Of a DNA stretch of 64,000 nucleotides, positions 57,953 through 64,000 are shown piece after piece. The number at the start of each line of letters is the position of its first letter. Position 1 is the stretch's first letter. The DNA is from Pseudomonas sp. MUP55. GTDB lineage: Bacteria; Pseudomonadota; Gammaproteobacteria; Pseudomonadales; Pseudomonadaceae. The stretch covers positions 3,658,001 through 3,722,000 of the forward strand of contig NZ_CP138214.1 in assembly GCF_034043515.1 (NCBI RefSeq), written 5' to 3'. A program made the position numbers and the translations under genes. The notes below the pieces were generated by a model. It was not told the origin of the DNA. It did no database searches and saw only the letters and a program-made list of their open reading frames with translations.

Positions 57953-59290
57953 TCAGCTCGCGGTCGCCAACAACAGGTCCCGTACCGAGCGTGCTGAATC
58001 ACGGTTGCGATCGTTCTCATACAGCGACGCCGCAATTTCATCCGCCCGGATCGGCAGCACCGACAGCAACGTATCGCTCAAACCATGGCTGGCCTGGCTG
58101 AACCCCTGGATGTAGATGCCTGCCTTGCAGCGCTCGTCAGTGACGATGCGGTAGTCGCGGGCCACTTCGAAATCGCCCATGTAGGCCTGCAGCGGCGCGA
58201 GCAGTTCGCGGTGCATCTGGCGATCGTAGCCGGTGGCCAGGATCACCGCGTCGTAATGACTGACGCTGGTTTCGCCGGTGGCATTGTTGCGCAGCGTCAG
58301 TTCGATACCCAGCGGGCCGGGGGTGGCTTTTTCGACCACGGTCAGCGTGCGGAACGCCTGGCGCGCGATGCCGGAGACCTTCTGCCGATAGAAAATGCCG
58401 TAGATGCGTTCGATCAGGTCCAGGTCCACCACCGAGTAGTTGGTGTTCTGGTACTCGGCGACCAGCCGCTCACGCTCAGCGCCGACCTGCTGGAACACCA
58501 GGTCGGTAAAGGCCGGCGAGAACACTTCGTTGACGAACGGGCTGTCATCGGCCGGCTTGAGCGCCGAGCCGCGCAGGATCATGTCGACCTGCACCGACGG
58601 GAAGCTGTCGTTGAGGTCGATAAACGCCTCGGCGGCGCTCTGGCCACCGCCGATCACCGCGACGCGCATGGCCTTGCCCTCGACACACGGCTGGCTCGCC
58701 ATGCGCTCCAGGTACTGGGAATGGTGGAACACCCGGCTGTCGCCCTTGAGCGCCTTGAACGCTTCGGGAATGCGCGGCGTGCCACCGGCGCTGACCACCA
58801 CCGAGCGCGTGGTGCGCACATGCTGTTCGCCCTGGGCATCACGGGAGATCACGCGCAGCGCTTCAACCTGCTGCTGATGCAGGATCGGCTCGATGGCCAG
58901 CACTTCTTCGCCGTAGTGGGCCTGGGCCTGGAATTGCCCGGCGACCCAGCGCAGGTAGTCGTTGTACTCCATGCGGCACGGGTAGAAGGTGCCCAGGTTG
59001 ATGAAGTCCACCAGGCGCTCGTGGGCCTTGAGGTAATTGACGAAGGAGTACGGGCTGGTGGGGTTGCGCAGGGTCACCAGGTCCTTGAGGAAGGAAATCT
59101 GCAGTTCGCTCTGGGTCACCAGGGTATTGCCGTGCCAGCGGTAATCGGCTTGTTTGTCGAGAAACAGCACGTCCAGTTTGCCCTGGGCCTTCTCACGCTC
59201 CTGCAGGGCGATGGCCAGCGCCAGGTTCGAAGGGCCGAAACCGATACCGATCAGGTCGTGAACCGCGGGCGAAGCAATAGCCTGTGTCAT
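57953..59290 (-). CDS. pvdA: L-ornithine N5-monooxygenase (pyoverdine biosynthesis)
   Basis: 445-residue FAD/NADPH enzyme that hydroxylates ornithine, giving the hydroxamate iron ligands of pyoverdine. FAD motif GIGFGPSNLALAIAL, substrate stretch LQISFLKDLVTLRNPTSPYSFVNYL, NADPH motif AVIGGGQSAAEAFIDL and ATGYDRQMH are family hallmarks. A PvdS-type promoter lies 86 bases upstream. Ends 31 bp from a long hairpin. Confidence 0.96.
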   Translation of the reverse strand: MTQAIASPAVHDLIGIGFGPSNLALAIALQEREKAQGKLDVLFLDKQADYRWHGNTLVTQSELQISFLKDLVTLRNPTSPYSFVNYLKAHERLVDFINLGTFYPCRMEYNDYLRWVAGQFQAQAHYGEEVLAIEPILHQQQVEALRVISRDAQGEQHVRTTRSVVVSAGGTPRIPEAFKALKGDSRVFHHSQYLERMASQPCVEGKAMRVAVIGGGQSAAEAFIDLNDSFPSVQVDMILRGSALKPADDSPFVNEVFSPAFTDLVFQQVGAERERLVAEYQNTNYSVVDLDLIERIYGIFYRQKVSGIARQAFRTLTVVEKATPGPLGIELTLRNNATGETSVSHYDAVILATGYDRQMHRELLAPLQAYMGDFEVARDYRIVTDERCKAGIYIQGFSQASHGLSDTLLSVLPIRADEIAASLYENDRNRDSARSVRDLLLATAS

Positions 59291-59375
59291 TCCAGTGTCC
59301 TCTGGATAAGCCCCTTGGCGGTTGGGGCGGGAATACCTTCATGGCCTGAACAACAGGCCTGTGTGTTGATAGGAA

Positions 59376-59399
59376 ACGAGGACAGTGAAATAAAATTTA
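59376..59399 (-). promoter_or_regulatory. PvdS-dependent (iron-starvation) promoter of pvdA
   Basis: TAAAT - N16 - CGT on the minus strand, exact match to the IS-box spacing recognised by the sigma factor PvdS, 86 bases before pvdA. Confidence 0.88.
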
Positions 59400-59411
59400 A
59401 CTAACAGCGCT

Positions 59412-59894
59412 TCAGTGCGCTTCCCACTCGCGCATGCGTGACCGGCAGTGCTTCATGGCGTTGACGATGTGCTTTTCCACCAGGCTGCGGGAAATGCCCA
59501 GACGCTCGGCGATTTGCAGATGGGACAGGCCCTCCAGTTTGCGCAACAGGAAACTGTCGCGGCAGGCAGCCGGCAACTCGGCCAGGGCGCGTTCGAGCAG
59601 CTCCAGGCGCTGGCCCTGGGCGTGGCTGGCGTGGGGTGAGCACGGGGCGAAGCGTTCCTTGCTGTCCAGCACTTCCAGCGGCTCGACCTGGCGCAGGGCG
59701 TTGCGCCGATGGCCGTCGATCACCAGGTTCAACGCGGTGCGGTAGAGGAACGCGCGCGGCTGCTCGATCGGGGTGTCACTGGCGCGCTCCAGCACCCGCA
59801 GATACGCGTCATGCACCACATCCTCGGCCACCTGACGGTTGCCCAGCTTGGCGTTGAGGAAACACACCAGCTCGCGATAGTAGTTTTCCAACAT
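59412..59894 (-). CDS. fpvI: ECF sigma factor FpvI
   Basis: 160-residue extracytoplasmic-function sigma factor with sigma2 (RQVAEDVVHDAYLRVLERA ... FLYRTALNLVIDGHRR) and sigma4 (LPAACRDSFLLRKLEGLSHLQIAERLGISRSLVEKHI) regions; start MLENYYRELV is characteristic of FpvI, which directs transcription of the ferripyoverdine receptor gene fpvA. ATG 59894 has AGGAG upstream. Located next to pvdA as in P. aeruginosa, but no fpvR anti-sigma gene follows it. Confidence 0.9.
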   Translation of the reverse strand: MLENYYRELVCFLNAKLGNRQVAEDVVHDAYLRVLERASDTPIEQPRAFLYRTALNLVIDGHRRNALRQVEPLEVLDSKERFAPCSPHASHAQGQRLELLERALAELPAACRDSFLLRKLEGLSHLQIAERLGISRSLVEKHIVNAMKHCRSRMREWEAH

Positions 59895-59981
59895 GACTCC
59901 TGGCCCCATGGCCGTGGTGCTAACGATGCCAGCCCGTGTAGGAACAAGCCTGTGGATGATGGCAGTTTGAGTGTGTGCAAT

Positions 59982-59996
59982 TTATAGTAATTCTCA
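59982..59996. promoter_or_regulatory. Candidate Fur box upstream of fpvI
   Basis: Minus-strand TGAGAATTACTATAA matches TGATAAT-n-ATTATCA at 11 of 14 arm positions, 88 bases before the fpvI start. It fits iron repression of the sigma factor. Confidence 0.6.
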
Positions 59997-60072
59997 TCTA
60001 CTTTTAAAGAAGTCTTGCATCAACAGCCGATTTTTTTCTCCACGCACCCTGTCATCGCACGTGTCACACGCC

Positions 60073-60096
60073 TAAATCCGCGGGCCTTTTCTTCGT
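60073..60096 (+). promoter_or_regulatory. PvdS-dependent promoter of pvdR-pvdT-ompQ
   Basis: TAAAT - N16 - CGT with exact spacing, 56 bases before pvdR; same layout as the pvdA promoter, so the export genes respond to iron starvation with biosynthesis. Confidence 0.87.
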
Positions 60097-60151
60097 TTAA
60101 CTGTCAGCTCTGCGCGACTGCGCCCCGATCTTTCCTGGCTGGAACCTACGC

Positions 60152-61321
60152 ATGAAACGCCCTCGACCTGCCCGACGCGCCCTGCTTGTGGTGGCGTGCC
60201 TGATTCCCATCGTTGCGTTTGCCACCTGGCAGGGCCTGGCGTCGGGCCGCGACACCCTCTCCACTGTCACCGTCACCCGTGGCGATATCGAAAACAGCGT
60301 CACGGCCCTGGGTACCTTGCAACCACGGCGCTATGTGGATGTTGGCGCCCAGGCCTCCGGGCAGATCCAGAAGATTCACGTCGAGGCCGGCGATCAGGTC
60401 AAGGAAGGCCAGCTGCTGGTCGAAATCGACCCGTCGACGCAAAAAGCCAAGCTCGACGCCAGCCGCTATGCCATCGACAACCTTGCGGCGCAGTTGCAGG
60501 AGCAGAAGGCCCTGCATGCCTTGGCACGCCAGAAGTACCAGCGCCAGCAACGTCTGAGCGCCGGTAACGCCACTCGCGAAGAAGACGTACAAACCGCCAA
60601 GGCTGAACTGAGCGCGACCCAGGCGCGGGTCGACATGTTCCAGGCCCAGATCCGCCAGGCCCAGGCCAGCCTGCGCAGCGACGAGGCGGAACTGGGCTAT
60701 ACGCGCATCTACGCACCGATGGCCGGCACCGTGGTCGCGGTGGATGCACGGGTCGGCCAGACGCTCAACGCCCAGCAACAAACCCCGCTGATCCTGCGCA
60801 TCGCCAGGCTGTCGCCGATGACCGTATGGGCCGAGGTATCCGAGGCGGATATCGGCCACGTCAAACCCGGCATGCGTGCGTACTTCACCACCTTGAGCGG
60901 CGGCAGCCGGCGCTGGACCAGCACCGTGCGCCAGATCCTGCCGATCCCGCCCAAGCCGTTGAACGAAACCCAGGGCAGCGGCAGCCCGAGCAGCGCCAGC
61001 AAGAGCGGCACCGGCCGCGTGGTGCTGTACACAGTATTGCTGGACGTGGACAACGCCGATAACGCGCTGATGGCCGAGATGACCACCCAGGTGTTTTTCG
61101 TCGCAAGCCAGGTCAAGGACGCCCTCACCGTGCCGGTCGCCGCGTTGCAAGGCACCTCCAACGCGGACACCCAAGTCGCCCGGGTGGTGGCGAAAAACGG
61201 CCGCATCGAGCAGCGCGAGGTGCGCCTGGGCATCAGCGACCGCCTGCGCGTCCAGGTGCTGGAAGGACTCAACGAAGGCGATCATGTGTTGATCGGCCCG
61301 GCCGACAGCAGTGGGGGTTGA
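60152..61321 (+). CDS. pvdR: Pyoverdine export periplasmic adaptor PvdR
   Basis: 389-residue MacA-type membrane fusion protein: N-terminal hydrophobic helix ([17 protein letters not shown]), lipoyl halves ([44 protein letters not shown]), long coiled-coil ([20 protein letters not shown]) and barrel. Links PvdT to the OmpQ channel for recycling or secretion of pyoverdine. Overlaps the upstream end of pvdT. Confidence 0.93.
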   Translation: MKRPRPARRALLVVACLIPIVAFATWQGLASGRDTLSTVTVTRGDIENSVTALGTLQPRRYVDVGAQASGQIQKIHVEAGDQVKEGQLLVEIDPSTQKAKLDASRYAIDNLAAQLQEQKALHALARQKYQRQQRLSAGNATREEDVQTAKAELSATQARVDMFQAQIRQAQASLRSDEAELGYTRIYAPMAGTVVAVDARVGQTLNAQQQTPLILRIARLSPMTVWAEVSEADIGHVKPGMRAYFTTLSGGSRRWTSTVRQILPIPPKPLNETQGSGSPSSASKSGTGRVVLYTVLLDVDNADNALMAEMTTQVFFVASQVKDALTVPVAALQGTSNADTQVARVVAKNGRIEQREVRLGISDRLRVQVLEGLNEGDHVLIGPADSSGG

Positions 61322-61322
61322 G

Positions 61323-63296
61323 TTGACCACGCCCCTGATCGAATTCAAGCACATCCGCAAATCCTACGGCGGCGGCGACAGCCCGCAGGTCGACGTGCTG
61401 CGCGGTATCGACCTATCGATCCATGCCGGGGAATTCGTCGCCATCGTCGGCGCGTCCGGCTCCGGCAAATCGACGCTGATGAATATCCTCGGTTGCCTCG
61501 ACCGCCCGAGCGAAGGCGACTACCTGTTCGCCGGCGAAAACGTCGCTCACCTGGGCAGCGACGAACTGGCCTGGCTGCGCCGTGAGGCCTTCGGTTTCGT
61601 GTTCCAGGGCTACCACCTGATCCCTTCGGCGTCGGCCCAGGAAAACGTCGAGATGCCGGCGATCTATGCCGGCATCAGCGCCAGCGAACGGCATGCCCGC
61701 GCGAGCGCCCTGCTCAGCCGGCTGGGCCTGGCCGAACGCACCGGCAACCGGCCGCACCAGCTTTCCGGCGGCCAGCAGCAACGGGTGTCCATCGCGCGCG
61801 CGTTGATGAACGGTGGGCACATCATCCTTGCGGACGAACCCACCGGCGCCCTCGACAGCCACAGCGGCGCCGAAGTGATGACCCTGCTTGACGAACTGGC
61901 GAGTCAGGGCCACGTGGTGATCCTGATCACCCATGACCGCGAAGTGGCCGCACGGGCCAACCGCATCATCGAGATTCGCGACGGCCTGATCATCAGCGAC
62001 TCGGCCAACGCCGACGCCTTTGTGCCCGCCGAAGCCAACAGCGCTGCGTTGCAAGCGGTAGACCTGCGTCAGCGCCTGGCCGACGGCGCCGAACACAACG
62101 GCGCCTGGAAAGCCGAACTGCTCGACGCGCTGCAAGCGGCCTGGCGCGTGATGTGGATCAACCGCTTCCGCACCGCGCTGACCCTGCTCGGGATCATCAT
62201 TGGCGTGGCCTCGGTGGTGGTCATGCTCGCCGTAGGTGAAGGCAGCAAGCGCCAGGTGATGGAGCAGATGGGCGCGTTCGGCTCCAACATCCTGTATGTC
62301 AGTGGCTCGTCACCCAACCCGCGCACGCCCCTGGGCATCATCACCCCCGAAGATGTAGCCGCCCTGGCCACCCTGCCGCAGGTGAAAAAGATCATGCCGG
62401 TCAACGGCGCCGAAGCCGGCGTGCGGTTCGGCAACATCGACTACATGGCCTATGTCGGCGGCAATGACACGAATTTCCCGACGATTTTCAACTGGCCGGT
62501 GGTCGAGGGCAGCTACTTCACCGAAGCCGACGAACGCAACGCCGCCACCGTCGCAGTGATCGGCGCACGGGTGCGCGACAAGCTGTTCAAAGGCCTGGTC
62601 AACCCCATCGGCCAATACATCCTGATCGAAAACGTGCCATTCCAGGTGGTCGGCGTGCTCCAGGAAAAAGGCTCCAGCTCGGGCAATAAAGACAGCGATG
62701 ACCGCATTGCCATCCCCTACTCCGCCGCCAGCATTCGCCTGTTCGGCAGCTACAACCCGGAGTACGTGGTGATTGCCGCCGCCGACGCCAGCCGCGTTAA
62801 CGCCGCCGAACAGGCCATCGATCAGTTGCTCAAGCGCCTGCACCACGGCAAGGACGACTACCACCTGACCAACAACGCCGCGATGATTCAGGCCGAAGCG
62901 CGCACCGCCAATACCCTGTCGTTGATGCTGGGTTCGATTGCGGCGATTTCGCTGCTGGTGGGCGGTATCGGCGTGATGAATATCATGCTGATGACCGTGC
63001 GCGAACGCACCCGCGAAATCGGTATCCGCATGGCCACCGGCGCCCGCCAGCGCGACATTCTGCGTCAGTTTCTCACCGAGGCGGTGATGCTTTCGGTGGT
63101 CGGCGGGCTGTTCGGTATCGCCCTGGCGCTGCTGGTGGGCGGCGTGCTGGTGCTGGCCGATGTGGCGGTGCAGTTCTCCCTGGTGGCGGTGCTCGGCGCA
63201 TTTGGCTGCGCGCTGGTCACCGGTGTCGTATTCGGCTTTATGCCGGCCCGTAAAGCTGCCCGGCTCGATCCGGTTAAGGCGTTGACCAGTGAATAA
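61323..63296 (+). CDS. pvdT: Pyoverdine export ABC transporter PvdT (MacB family)
   Basis: 657 residues: N-terminal ATPase (Walker [11 protein letters not shown], signature [15 protein letters not shown], Walker [13 protein letters not shown]), then four TM helices and a large periplasmic domain with the C-terminal FtsX-like region ([28 protein letters not shown]). TTG 61323 is favoured, with GGGGG upstream and the pvdR stop at 61319; GTG 61311 is possible. Confidence 0.92.
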   Translation: MTTPLIEFKHIRKSYGGGDSPQVDVLRGIDLSIHAGEFVAIVGASGSGKSTLMNILGCLDRPSEGDYLFAGENVAHLGSDELAWLRREAFGFVFQGYHLIPSASAQENVEMPAIYAGISASERHARASALLSRLGLAERTGNRPHQLSGGQQQRVSIARALMNGGHIILADEPTGALDSHSGAEVMTLLDELASQGHVVILITHDREVAARANRIIEIRDGLIISDSANADAFVPAEANSAALQAVDLRQRLADGAEHNGAWKAELLDALQAAWRVMWINRFRTALTLLGIIIGVASVVVMLAVGEGSKRQVMEQMGAFGSNILYVSGSSPNPRTPLGIITPEDVAALATLPQVKKIMPVNGAEAGVRFGNIDYMAYVGGNDTNFPTIFNWPVVEGSYFTEADERNAATVAVIGARVRDKLFKGLVNPIGQYILIENVPFQVVGVLQEKGSSSGNKDSDDRIAIPYSAASIRLFGSYNPEYVVIAAADASRVNAAEQAIDQLLKRLHHGKDDYHLTNNAAMIQAEARTANTLSLMLGSIAAISLLVGGIGVMNIMLMTVRERTREIGIRMATGARQRDILRQFLTEAVMLSVVGGLFGIALALLVGGVLVLADVAVQFSLVAVLGAFGCALVTGVVFGFMPARKAARLDPVKALTSE

Positions 63297-64000
63297 ACAC
63301 CCCCTCGCCCCCCCGCTGACGCTGCTCAGCCTGTGCCTGTTGCTCAATGCCTGCGCAAGCCATGCGCCCGCCGTCGACAGCGGCATCGCGCCGCCCGCCG
63401 CCTGGCAATATGCCGAGCGCGCAGCCAGCCAGGCCACCAACCAGCGCTGGTGGACGCAGTTTGGCAGCCCATCGCTCAACCGTTTGATCGACCAGGCCCG
63501 CCGTGACAGTTTCGACGTGGCCGCGGCCATGGCGCGCGTGCGTCAGGCGCAGGCAACGGCAGTGATTGCCGGCGCGCCGCTGCTGCCCGAGGTCAAGTTC
63601 AACCTCACCGCCAGCCGCGAAAAGCTGTTGCGCGGCAGCGGCAATTCGGACCTGAACGCCACCGAGAGCGACCGAACCGTCAGCAGCTATGACGCCAACC
63701 TCAGCGCCAGCTACGAACTCGATTTCTGGGGCGGCCGCGCCGCTGCGCGAGACAGTGCGCTGCACAGCCTGCAAGCCAGCCAGTTCGACCAGGCCAATGT
63801 GGAGCTGACCCTGCTCAGCAACGTGGCCGACCGCTACGCACAAACCCTGGCCGCACGCCAACGCCTGCAGATCGCCGAGCTGAATCTGGCGAATGCACGC
63901 AACGTGCTCACGCTGGTGCAAACCCGCTACGACGCCGGTTCCGCGACTGCCCTGGAATTGGCGCAGCAGAAAAGCCTGGTGGCCAGCCAGCAACGGCAAC
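63289..64000 (+). CDS. ompQ: Pyoverdine export outer-membrane lipoprotein OmpQ (partial)
   Basis: Cut by the right edge. GTG 63289 overlaps the pvdT stop by 8 bases; lipoprotein signal [13 protein letters not shown] with lipobox, then TolC-family sequence ([51 protein letters not shown]). Third part of the PvdRT-OmpQ efflux path. Confidence 0.9.
   Translation, partial: MNKHPLAPPLTLLSLCLLLNACASHAPAVDSGIAPPAAWQYAERAASQATNQRWWTQFGSPSLNRLIDQARRDSFDVAAAMARVRQAQATAVIAGAPLLPEVKFNLTASREKLLRGSGNSDLNATESDRTVSSYDANLSASYELDFWGGRAAARDSALHSLQASQFDQANVELTLLSNVADRYAQTLAARQRLQIAELNLANARNVLTLVQTRYDAGSATALELAQQKSLVASQQRQ

Overview
The window reads as chromosomal DNA of a fluorescent pseudomonad, most likely of the Pseudomonas fluorescens complex. 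The grounds are GC-rich codon use, the tig-clpP-clpX-lon-hupB-ppiD block, the folD / tRNA-Arg-His-Leu-His block, a bkd operon, a pyoverdine locus, and more than a dozen copies of a GTGGGAGGGGGCTTGC REP palindrome with one REP-associated tyrosine transposase (RAYT). Species assignment is inference from gene content; no search was run.

Layout. 1-5.2 kb: end of a pyruvate-dehydrogenase-type E1, a DUF2242 lipoprotein, nhaA and ppiD. 5.3-12 kb: a degenerate tRNA-Asp-like element, hupB, lon (with a heat-shock-type promoter), clpX, clpP and tig, all on the minus strand. 12.2-15 kb: four tRNA genes (one tRNA-His unit duplicated with its terminator), folD and pbpG. 15-22.6 kb: small envelope proteins, including a C39-like lipoprotein lacking its catalytic Cys, and a permease-first RND efflux operon. 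22.7-23.4 kb: RAYT between REP pairs.

23.4-31.9 kb is the reductive pyrimidine-degradation cluster: carbamoyl-beta-alanine hydrolase, NCS1 importer, dihydropyrimidinase, PreT/PreA dihydropyrimidine dehydrogenase and a TetR regulator. copCD (copper) follows. 33.4-40.6 kb encodes uronate use: OprD porin, uronate dehydrogenase, SMP-30 lactonase, a TRAP transporter and an aldose epimerase, with two related operator-like sites. 40.8-43.6 kb is an EmrAB-type exporter whose adaptor gene is frameshifted. 43.7-47.1 kb is a sulfide/persulfide module (TauE exporter, SQR, BigR-like ArsR, metallo-beta-lactamase-fold hydrolase).

47.1-54.5 kb: a 244-bp tandem duplication that carries the 3' end of bkdR, then bkdR, bkdA1A2B-lpdV and a branched-chain aminotransferase. 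54.6-57.9 kb: a double-GNAT protein and an overlapping radical-SAM/DUF4130 pair, a presumed DNA repair system, placed behind a near-perfect LexA box. 58-64 kb: pyoverdine genes pvdA, fpvI, pvdR, pvdT and ompQ (cut by the window edge). Two promoters match the PvdS consensus with exact 16-nt spacing, and fpvR is absent from between fpvI and pvdR.

The leads most worth following are the SOS-box-controlled radical-SAM/DUF4130 operon, the tRNA-Asp-derived element with its own terminator, the nested REP insertions, and the duplicated bkdR tail.
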